Source of the DNA: Monodelphis domestica
Lineage: Eukaryota > Chordata > Mammalia > Didelphimorphia > Didelphidae
DNA: 64,000 bases
Direction: 5' to 3'
Assembly: GCF_027887165.1 (NCBI RefSeq)
Contig: NC_077227.1
Span: forward strand, 61,400,900-61,464,899
The notes below the pieces were generated by a model. The model worked only from the letters and a program-made list of their open reading frames with translations, was not told where the DNA came from and searched no databases. The position numbers were made by a program, and so were the translations under genes. Positions 56,089-64,000 of this stretch are shown here, piece after piece. Each line of letters starts with the position of its first letter. The stretch's first letter is position 1.

Positions 56089-56800
56089 ATCCAGGCCAGG
56101 GAGGCTGCAGAAAATGTCAGATATGGTCAAACCCGGGCGTTCACCTCCAACTGGCCCTGTTAGAATTAATAACCTGATACGCAGGGAGATGCTGGGAAAG
56201 TGTTTATTATTAACAGTCTGCCAGGCACGGCCAAGAAGCTGCTGTTCCTGCTTGCTGGAGGATTCTACCCACCCCCTTCCCCAACTCAGAAGCTCATAGG
56301 AGAGAAGAGCTAGGGGAGATCCAGGAGCCTGAGCTTGTGGCACAGTGTCATCCCCTGCTCTTGAACCTCCAGCTGCCCTCCTCCCTCTTCTCTTCTTCCT
56401 TTGCAGCTACTCCAGAGGCCCTGGGAGTCTTGGAGTGGCCCCTCCACTCCGTGGCGGCAAATAAATCATGCAGGCAATGGGAGGATGTTGCCCCACATTG
56501 GGGAAGGGTACGGGAAACATTTCAAGGCTTTTATCCTTTCCACGCGGAGCTTTTCCCCCCTGAAACAAAAGTCATTAAGCTGAGAACTTGGAGGGGTGGG
56601 GTCAGGGGCAGTTCCTGCAGAAATCCTTGGACAGCTCAGTCTGGCTGCCTTTTCTTACCTCTAAAGGGAATCGATATGGCTTTAACTGATTTCCCCAATG
56701 CCTAGTTTTCTTGTGTTCCACCATTGTCATGCCAAGCATCCTATTAGCTGATGATTCCTCTCCAGCTTTTCCCAGCTCACTTGGCCTTTTCTTCCTCCTC
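56089..56800. other. Repeat-free GC-rich segment
   Basis: 0.7 kb without any recognised repeat in a repeat-dense window. The open frames (56337-56705 plus, 56056-56343 minus) have no known domain. Motif-like phrases such as gcggcaaataaatcatgcag and tgtttattattaacagtctg would suit a conserved regulatory element. Confidence 0.35.
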
Positions 56801-57300
56801 ATCTTTCAAAGCCCGCACCTCAGCTCTCCACCTTCCCCCTCCCTTTGCTCCTCCCCCTCCCTGCACACATACATGATCTCTGAACCATCCACCCTGGACC
56901 ACATTCCATACATATTCCTGATCCGCTTACACCCTCTGCCACACAACGCCAAAGAGCCTTCGCTTTCATAACCACACTCGAGCTTCCTTCTCCCTCCGCC
57001 CTGCTCCCTGGTACCCAGCTTCTCTCAAGCACACGGCCCCTTTCTCAACCTCTTCCCCCTCCAGGCTTCCATGCCCAGCTGATCTGTTCAGAGAATTTCT
57101 TCCAGGACTTTGGTTACTGATGAAATGCTACTGTTAATTGTTTAGGGATGAGGGAGTGCTCAAAAAGAAAAAAGAAAGAAACAAAGCTCTCCAAACCCAA
57201 CCAACAGGGCATCTGCAGGTGTCTGCTGTGCTACCATCTCTGCTGGTTTGGGGCAAGAGCAGAGATGCCCAGGAGGGTGACTAAATGGCTGAGCAGTGCC
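56801..57300. other. Pyrimidine-rich unique sequence
   Basis: C/T-rich with no clear repeat; no gene recognised. Confidence 0.35.
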
Positions 57301-57560
57301 CAACTCAAATGCTCCTTGCTCCAGGAAGCCTTCTTGTAATTACCCCTACTGCTGGGAGCTTCCCCTTCACACTTCCCCTAGCACTACTTTCACTTTTTAA
57401 AATAAGATTTTATTTCCCCCCCAATTACATGAAAAAAACATTTTTAACATTCCTTGTTTTTAGTTTTGAGTTCCAAATTCTCTCCCTTCCTCCCTCTCCC
57501 CTGCCTGTGATAGTAAGCAACCTGATATCAATTTTAGATGTGTAATCATCTAATGCTACT
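57301..57560. mobile_element. L2 trace and old L1 3' end (minus)
   Basis: 57310-57390 looks L2-like (gctccaggaagccttcttgt). 57395-57550 (ccccaattacatgaaaaaaa, ttgagttccaaattctctcc) is the reverse of the old-type L1 3' end near 55.2 kb. Confidence 0.55.
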
Positions 57561-57724
57561 TTCTTTTTTTAAAAAATAATGTTTGTTTTATTTGTATTGT
57601 ATATAGAATGTTTTCTCATGTTGTCATGGGAGAATGGATGGAAAGGGAAGAATAGCCACCATTTTTCAAGCTCTACTGCCCTTTCCTCTACTAGAAAAAA
57701 ACCATTACTCTCAGAACACAGTGT

Positions 57725-57932
57725 ATGGAGGCAGCTAGGTGGCTCAGTGGATTGAGAGCCAGGCCTAGAGACAGGAGGTCCCAGGTTCAAATCTGACCTC
57801 AGATACTTTCTAGCTGTGTGACTCTGGGCAAGTCACTTGATTGCCATTGCCTAGCCCTTACCACTCTTCTGCCTTGGAGCCAATACACAGTATTGATTCT
57901 AAGACAGATGATAAGGATTTAAAAAAAAAAGA
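57725..57932 (+). mobile_element. SINE-A copy
   Basis: Full length, close to consensus: ggcagctaggtggctcagtg, ggttcaaatctgacctcaga, gattctaagacagatgataa plus an A-tail. Confidence 0.95.
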
Positions 57933-58182
57933 ACCTAATATACAAGCAACGTTTGGATTTCCTAAATTAGGAGTTAAAGGTCAGAATTAGGAGCCATAAA
58001 AATTCATGTAGCATCATTGCATGTTGTATGACCTAGCTTAAGTAAACTACTGCTAACTCTGAATCCTAAAGAAATTCTCTGGTATGATTTTATGAAAATT
58101 AAGAAATTGAGTGTAAGTTTCAAGAGTCGTGAGTTATGTGTTCATTTGATCCTAAAGTAATTCATAAATAACTACAGAACTA

Positions 58183-58424
58183 ACACTACTTTTTTGTTGA
58201 AAATTTTATTTAATTAGTTGATTTACAATATTTTTCCATGGTTACAAGATTTATGTTCTTTCCCTCCCTTCCCCCCACCCCCCCAGAGCTGACACAATTC
58301 CACTGGATTTTACTTGTGTCATTAAACAAGACCTATTGTCATAATATTAATATTTGCACTAGGGCGATCATTTAGAGTCTACATCCCCAGTCATATCCCC
58401 ATTGACCCATGCTGACACTACTTT
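58183..58424 (-). mobile_element. L1 3'-end insertion (minus)
   Basis: Body 58193-58414. Short duplication acactacttt at 58183-58192 and 58415-58424. Confidence 0.9.
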
Positions 58425-58429
58425 CTAAA

Positions 58430-59005
58430 GCACTTATGGAATTTTATAGCCATGCTCCACACAGCTGCTTAAAGGTAGGACCCTTGCTTAAAAACCTTCT
58501 ATGACTCACTACTACCTCTCTGACAAAATACAGATTCCTCAATTTGGTACTTAAAGTGCTTCCTAATCTAGTAACAACCTTCCTTATTTCTCATGAATTC
58601 CCGTCACACACCATAGGTTCCAATCATACTGGCCCATTTAATATTCCTCAAATTTGGCATTCAATCTCCTGATTCTTTGACTTTTGACAAATTGTCCCTC
58701 ATGCCTAGTGTGTATTCTTTTCTGACTTCTACCTTTCAGAAGCCTTTAGTTCCTCCAAAGCTCAATTCCGATACTATCTCCTACCACGCGTATTTCATGA
58801 TCCCTCTTGTTCTTTGTCCTAATTCTCTGCTTCCTTGAATGATTTTATTTGTACAAACTATTTATAGACTTCATCTTCCTCTCTGGTAGAAGGCTGTGAC
58901 TGCTTGAAGATAGACACTGGGCAGTGTCTTTTTTCTGGTCTAAAGCTAGAGCACCTAACCTTATGCATTGCACACTGTAGGTACTTTAAAACTATTAATT
59001 GAATT
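58430..59005 (+). mobile_element. L2 LINE 3' region
   Basis: ccttctatgactcactacta, gtgcttcctaatctagtaac, tactggcccatttaatattc, gactgcttgaagatagacac and tgcacactgtaggtacttta follow the L2 3' order. It is better ordered than the copy at 45.1 kb. Confidence 0.7.
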
Positions 59006-59130
59006 GAATCAAATCTGTGCCTTCTCCCCTCAGTAAACTGTACACTCTGAGGACAGACACCTCATCTTACCTAGATTTCACCACTCTTAGTGTCAGGCCC
59101 CTTACTCTGCAGGCACACAGTAGGTATTTC
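59006..59130 (+). repeat. Second L2-end-like fragment
   Basis: gaggacagacacctcatctt, gcaggcacacagtaggtatt. Confidence 0.5.
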
Positions 59131-59992
59131 ATGTTTATTATAAGAACATCCAAATGGCAGCCCTTCAGAAATCCTGGGCTCTGGTCCAATTTTCTAAGCA
59201 TGAGCTATATTTATTGGCTTTCTTCCTCTTCCATGCTCCAACCACCTCTATCCCCCCCTCATCCCCAGCCCTACCAGGTCTTCTTTACCCCAGGACTAGT
59301 CACCCCCCCCCAAGTTTGCAAATTATGTGAAGAGGGTCCAGAGGGACTCTCTACCTCAAGGCAACCCATTAACAACAACCCATCCATTCTCTGCACTACC
59401 AAAAAACGCCAAATAAGCTACTGTTAGCATTAGAAGTCCAAAGCGTGGTGTGTGTGTATGTGTGTGTGCATCAGTCAAAGAATGAAGGCTGTTAGAGCAT
59501 GTCTATGCTTTTCACTGTTTCTTTTCTCTTTCTTCATTTCCTATTAATTGGCACTTTTATCTGACCGAGCGACCATTGTCTGTGATCTGGCAGAAGCAAA
59601 TTGATTAATATATTCTGTACGGTGTTCTATGAGCCCTGCCAGGAGATAAGAGAAGCAGCCACGCTAGCGTAACTAGGGGACCAGCTCTATGGACAGGAAA
59701 GGGGTCAAGGAAGGGAAGGTGCTTTCTCTTCTGGAAACAAGCATCAATTCACAAGCCCTTCCTGGAAACTTAGCTAAGAAGCTGGTCACCTACAGTCAGG
59801 CCAATTGAAGAAGCTTCCCTCATCCTGGAGGTGTTCTACAAAGTTAAAACCAACCTTTCCTCTGGCAGGCAGGGACCACAGAATCCCAGTGTTGGCTAGG
59901 CAGGGTAATGGACAGTCATCAGGAGAGAAATGAGTACGAATCCCAATTTCTACACTCTTGAGCAGACCTTATAATTTCTTTTCTTCTCTCTC
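59131..59992. other. Mostly unique sequence
   Basis: A TG-rich bit lies at 59449-59470. The stretch 59540-59690 looks like possible regulatory DNA (see findings). No gene recognised; the frame 59017-59427 has no match. Confidence 0.4.
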
Positions 59993-60178
59993 TTTTTTTA
60001 AACCCTCATCTATTTTAGTGTCAATTCTAAGACAGAAGAGTGGTAAGGGCTAGGCAATTGAGGTTAAGTGACTTGCCCAGGATCACACACTTAAGACACA
60101 TCTGAGGCTAAATTTGAACCCAGGATCTCCAGACTCTAGGCATGGTGCTCTATTCACTGTACTCTATAGCTGTCCCCA
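59993..60178 (-). mobile_element. SINE-A copy (minus)
   Basis: aaaccctcatctattttagt, gaggttaagtgacttgccca, ctctattcactgtactctat. Confidence 0.9.
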
Positions 60179-60380
60179 GGTCCTGTAAATTTTTCTTTAT
60201 TCATCAAAGGAAAGTGAAAATACTTAAGGAATAGAAACTTCACAGTTATAAAATTCACGCAAGATAATATATGCAAAGTTCTTGGTAAACTTTAGAGCTC
60301 TGTATAAATGCCAACTATTATTATCATCATCATCACAACAATGACATTTATATAGCACTTCCAGGTTTGCAAAGTGCTTT

Positions 60381-61243
60381 ACAAATGATATCTTTTTTTG
60401 TTTGAAAAAAATATTCATTTATTTAATTTAGAATTTTTTCATGGTTATATGATTCATGTTCTTTCATGCTCTTTCCCTTCCCTCCCTCCTTCTCCCTCCT
60501 CCCTCCTGGAGCCATTGAGCAATTCCTCTGGGTTTTACATGCATCATTGTTCAAAACCCATTTCCATATTATTACTATTTGCAATAGAGTGATCATTTAA
60601 AGTCAACATCCCCAATCATGAACCCATTGAACCATGTGATCAATCATATGTTTTCTTTCTGCATTTCTGCTCCCACAGTTCTTCCTCTGGATGTGGATAG
60701 CATCTTTCTCATAAACTCCTCAGAATTGTTCTGGAATATTGCATTGCTGCTAGTAGAGAAGTCCGTTATGTTCAATTGAGCCACAGTGTATCAGTCTCTG
60801 TGTACAATGTTCTCTTGTTTCTGCTCCTCTCACTCTGCATCACTTCCTGGAGGTTTTTCCAGTCTCCATGGAATTCCTCCACTTTATTATTCCTTTGAGC
60901 ACAATAGTATTCCATCACCATCATATACCACAATTTGTTCAGCCATTCTCCAATTGAAGGGCATCCCCTCATTTTCCAATTTTTGGCCACCACAAAGAGC
61001 GCAGCTATGAATATTATTGTACAAGTTTTTTCCTTATGATCTCTTTGGGGTATAAACCCAGCAGTGCTATGGCTGGATCAAAGGGCAGACAATCTTTTAA
61101 TGCCCTTTGGGCATAGTTCCAAATTGCCTTCCAGAATGGTTGGATCAATTCACAACTCCACCAGCAATGCATTAATGTCCCAACTTTGCCACATCCCCTC
61201 CAATATTTATTACTTTCCTTTGCTGTCATACAAATGATATCTT
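60381..61243 (-). mobile_element. 5'-truncated L1 (minus)
   Basis: Body 60395-61229. Perfect duplication acaaatgatatctt at 60381-60394 and 61230-61243. The A-tail appears as T-rich sequence at 60392-60410. Confidence 0.96.
60772..61229 (-). pseudogene. L1 ORF2 C-terminal remnant
   Basis: Two frames: 61014-61229 carries the cysteine-histidine motif ([20 protein letters not shown]), and 60772-60993 carries the GEWLNKLWYMMVMEYYC and LQEVMQSERSRNKRTLY blocks. They are in different frames, so at least one indel separates them near 60994-61020. Among the best preserved ORF2 ends in the window. Confidence 0.9.
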
Positions 61244-61425
61244 ATTTGACCTCCACAACCACCTAGTAAGCTAAGTGTTATTATCATCTCCCTTTTATAG
61301 ATGAGGAAACTGAGCAAGGCAGTAGTTAAATGACTTGCCCAGGCTCATGTGAGTAGTAAGCATCTGAAGTGGGATTTGAACTCGGGCATTGCTGACATCA
61401 AGATCAGTGCTCTTGAAAGGAGGGA

Positions 61426-61605
61426 GAGGGAGAGGAAAAAGAATGAGACATAGATTTTTTGACATAGTTAATGTGAGAATTTGTTTCACTCAGATAAACA
61501 TATTTATTATAATTTCTAACAAATCATATGTATTATATTACTATTGTTACATATTATAGTTACATAAAAAAATAAATGGTAACAAAAAGAATACTAGTGC
61601 TCTTA
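61426..61605. other. AT-rich unassigned sequence
   Basis: Nothing recognised. Confidence 0.35.
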
Positions 61606-62110
61606 AGCAGCAACTAGGTAGCACAGTGAATACAGCACCAAGACTGGAGTTAGGGAAAAAAAGATCTTTATTTAAAGGCTAATTGATGTTAATTGGCTGA
61701 TTAATATTGGGGAGAAATCAATTAGTCAGTTGATTATGTGGAATGATATTAACTGGGGAGAACACACCAGATGGGGGCTTATGAACAATAATACTTGAAA
61801 GGAACCTCTAACACTTTAGGGTTATTGTGAAAACCTAAGGAGAAGGTAGGAGTCTTGCTCTCATAACCTATTGGTTGGAGCATGTATTGAGACAGTGGGC
61901 TCAGAGCTTATATATGCTACATATATAATAAATTCAATTAAAATTGAAAAAAAAAGACTGGAGTTAGGAGAACTTGAGTTCAAAACTGGCCTTAGACACT
62001 TCCTAGCTGTGTGACCCTGGGTAAGTCACTTAACCCCAATTGTCCAGCCCTTGACATTCCTCTGGCTTAGATTTGATACTAAGACAGAAGGTAAGGGTTT
62101 GAAAAAGATT
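61606..62110 (+). mobile_element. SINE copy split by an unidentified insert
   Basis: Head gcaactaggtagcacagtga (61610 onward) up to 61654, resuming at 61954 with aagactggagttaggagaac, then gtgaccctgggtaagtcact and gacagaaggtaagggttt. Confidence 0.88.
61640..61968 (+). mobile_element. Unidentified 299-bp retroposed segment
   Basis: Insert 61655-61953, flanked by the perfect 15-bp duplication aagactggagttagg (61640-61654 and 61954-61968) and ending in an A-run. Those are the marks of L1-mediated insertion of an RNA copy. The inner sequence (ggttaattggctgattaata-like AT-rich part, acctattggttggagcatgt, cttatatatgctacatatat) matches no repeat that I recognise in or outside the window. It has no long open frame. 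Confidence 0.8.
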
Positions 62111-62685
62111 GAAAAAACTAGTGCTTTTCCCCAGTAGCTCATTATTATTGTTTCATTGCATCTTATCTTTTTTTAATATTATTCAGACAAATGGTCCTGG
62201 GACAAGTCACTATCCTGCTTGCTATTCATTTATAATTAATGTTCTACAGACTTTTGCAGAGGTAAATAACATCACTGTCTTTTGTAGTTGAATTGATAGT
62301 TATGATTGTATTAGGATATAAACTCATCCTCTGTAGGCAAACTGCATCCTGCATAGAGCTCCAGTAAGAGATTGGACAAGATGACGTGTATCTCTTCCAA
62401 TTCCAACATGGACTGGATCCCCTGTGCTCTCTCTATTTTTGGAAAGTTTTTTAAGCCAGGTGGCTTAGAGATTATGGGTACTTGATATGGAGATATATAG
62501 TAAAAACATTCTTAAATTTTTATGTATCAGCATTATACGTCTGGGGGACAGTAGACACCGGTTTGGTCTGTGATAATGGTCTGACTCCAGTAGAGTTTAT
62601 TGGTTGAGTTCACCCAGCTATTTTGTGATCTGTATTTGTAGTATGGGGATTTATCGTCTGGCAGGCTATGAAAGATAGCAAGCTT
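62111..62685. other. Unassigned, with CORE-SINE tail trace
   Basis: 62365-62415 (gattggacaagatgacgtgt) is a CORE-SINE tail phrase. The rest (62450-62685) may be internal retroviral sequence on the minus strand, not proven. Confidence 0.3.
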
Positions 62686-62919
62686 CTAATGTATAATTCC
62701 AGCCACAAAGCCATGTTTTGCTAGGTATTTAGCAGGCACTAAGTTTTTACCACCTTCAGTGATGACTTGCACAGGCTCCGCCGCTTCCTTACATAATCTA
62801 GATTGATTGCTAAGTCTGGGCTCCCTAACGATAATCATTCTGTAATTTATACTGGTGATGACCGGGCCCTGAGTGGCCATCGTAGACCCTGTCCCCTGGT
62901 TGCCACAAACAAGTTCCAA
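62686..62919 (-). other. Unidentified 77-codon frame beside LTR
   Basis: A minus-strand open frame 200 bp downstream (in that orientation) of the LTR. The surrounding DNA has several CpG sites, suggesting younger sequence than its neighbours. It could be internal retroviral coding sequence. No domain recognised. Confidence 0.2.
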
Positions 62920-63104
62920 TTAGACAGTCATCCATTTAGGGCTTCTTTGTCAATATACTGTTGACTGATTTCAGATCTTGTCCATGAAGGCTTTTAAAAA
63001 TTCTTCTTCTTCTTTTCTTGTAACTTCTCAATTTCATAAACTCACTTACATCCAATATATCCAATGGAAAGTACTTATTGTCAGCCTGGACTGTTGATCA
63101 GTGA

Positions 63105-63120
63105 AGCAGTGTTCGGGGCA
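63105..63120 (-). promoter_or_regulatory. Possible retroviral primer-binding site
   Basis: On the minus strand tgccccgaacactg starts 3 nt after the LTR end. It resembles, with changes, the lysine-tRNA-type primer site. A weak match. Confidence 0.3.
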
Positions 63121-63123
63121 GAA

Positions 63124-63816
63124 TGTAAGGGGTTGGATTAGATTAATTAAAAGTATGGTCAATTCCAAATGATTTCTTAGCAATTTATTTATAAAATAGA
63201 GGGGAAGTGTGAAAGTAGAGAAATGAGAAAGAGGGCAGAGTAAGAAATCTAACTTAAGCTAGACTATTTCTCAAGGCCTGGCTTTACTCAAGCGGGGCTC
63301 CAGAAGCCCAAGCCAGAGGGCCTAAGGGTCAATTAACAAAGGTTTTAGCCACAAGGCCTTCTCCAAGAAGAGGGGGCCCTCCAGAGGCTAGTACCTCCAG
63401 GAAAGCCAGGAAAGGGAGTCAGCCTTTTTCACTCACCCACATGGTAGTTCTAGGGAAAATAGAAGCAATCCAAGGTCCTCAACCAGAGCTCTTCCAGGGT
63501 CAAGTTCAAGGTGAAAGACTTCCTCACAGGAAGTTCTTGGCACTTTTAAAGACCATTCCTTTTCATCACTTCCTGTGACTTCCTTCCATTTCATATGGAC
63601 CAATTACAGCTAAAGCTTTGTTTAGGACTGCCCAGGGGGCACTATCACACAGGTGGGTCACAGACCCCCCCCCACTTAAGGATAAGTGGGGTATATACAC
63701 TTCTGGTGATTAAAGCTAAAAATGGGCAGGGAAGAGTTCTTCTCAGTGGTCTGTGCCTTCCAAAAGTATTTTTGCAGATTATTAAAATATCTATTTAACA
63801 CTTACTCTAATACTCA
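63124..63816 (-). mobile_element. Retroviral-type LTR (693 bp)
   Basis: On the minus strand it starts TGAGTATTAGAG and ends CCTTACA. It has a poly-A signal (ataaataaattgc, about 63190), a TATA-like gtatatac box (63690-63697) and promoter-like U3 sequence. The start directly follows a purine tract (63817-63830). Confidence 0.68.
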
Positions 63817-63988
63817 ATCCTCTTTTTCCTGTTTCATGAGAAAGTATCCTACTTTCTGCAGCTGCCTTAAGCTTATCTGCCTGTATTTTGCTATAACATA
63901 GCTTTTTGTTGGGATCCTTTACAGATCTTTTATAAGCCATTTTATAATAATATATTAAGACTGGTATTTGGTGAACTCCAGAAATCAA
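63791..63988 (-). other. Open frame ending inside the LTR edge
   Basis: A 65-codon minus frame, lysine-rich, that stops about 25 nt inside the LTR. A retroviral gene overlapping the 3' LTR edge would look like this, but no known domain is visible and it may be chance. Confidence 0.22.
63817..63830 (-). promoter_or_regulatory. Polypurine tract next to LTR
   Basis: Minus-strand aggaaaaagaggat abuts the LTR start TG. In LTR elements the tract primes plus-strand DNA synthesis just before the 3' LTR. Confidence 0.5.
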
Positions 63989-64000
63989 TGCAGAGTGAAA

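Larger units (their letters stand above)
60230..61425 (-). mobile_element. CORE-SINE (minus) split by L1
   Basis: Left part 60300-60394 (gcacttccaggtttgcaaag, tgctttacaaatgatat), right part 61230-61420 (atttgacctccacaaccacc, atagatgaggaaactgagca, gacttgcccaggctcat). Confidence 0.82.

Noticed and set aside
57725-57800. tRNA-like sequences with A and B box patterns
   Set aside because: They are the heads of SINE copies, not tRNA genes; no intact cloverleaf and always followed by the SINE body.

Overview
This is a stretch of vertebrate nuclear DNA. It looks mammalian, and specifically marsupial; a didelphid opossum fits best, but the species is not proven. The evidence is the repeat content: a very common tRNA-derived SINE of about 200 bp (called SINE-A below; its head reads gctaggtggctcagtggatt and its tail gaaggtaagggttt), L1 copies with a distinctive 3' end, RTE-tailed SINEs, and old MIR-like CORE-SINE, L2, L3/CR1 and hAT copies. 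I found no intact host protein-coding gene, no rRNA, tRNA or snRNA gene, no CRISPR array and no CpG island. Long open frames are either retrotransposon remains or low-complexity microsatellite frames.

Layout. 0-7.5 kb: SINEs (one SINE nested in another), a 213-bp hAT element with a target duplication, and a young 5'-truncated L1 on the minus strand (4.1-6.2 kb). 7.5-15 kb: old CORE-SINEs, an hAT element split by an L1 (9.8-11.1 kb), a decayed pogo/Tigger-type transposase (13.3-14.1 kb) and an L1 3' end. 15-24.5 kb: mostly unique or ancient repeat DNA, a possible LTR, a 0.4-kb purine tract, GATA arrays, and an hAT element holding a SINE whose tail has grown into a 660-bp GGAAA/GAAA/GGAA array. 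24.5-31 kb: L3/CR1 remains, two opposed copies of one hAT family and, between them, a decayed Ty3/gypsy reverse transcriptase (27.93-28.45 kb, minus); then another L1. 31-46 kb: RTE-tailed SINEs, SINE-A copies, L1 3' ends, GATA/GGAT/GA arrays, a CCT array and an L2 copy. 46-62 kb: more SINEs and L2, a decayed near-full-length L1 (49.8-55.3 kb, plus) that carries a younger nested L1, probable unique regulatory-type sequence at 56.1-56.6 and 59.5-59.7 kb, and an L1 splitting a CORE-SINE (60.4-61.2 kb). 61.6-64 kb: a SINE interrupted by an unidentified 299-bp retroposed segment, then a minus-strand retroviral-type LTR with PPT- and PBS-like flanks.

How it fits together. The window is an archaeological record of L1 activity. 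L1 machinery inserted its own truncated copies, the SINE-A copies and at least one unknown RNA, each with 10-18 bp target duplications that I could read directly. Nesting gives relative ages: hAT, CORE-SINE and L3 elements are old hosts, while SINE-A and the L1 subfamilies are younger guests. The most unusual items are the Ty3/gypsy reverse transcriptase fossil, the pogo transposase fossil, the unidentified 299-bp retroposon, the LTR at the right edge, and two or three pairs of distant paralogous segments that match no repeat I can name.
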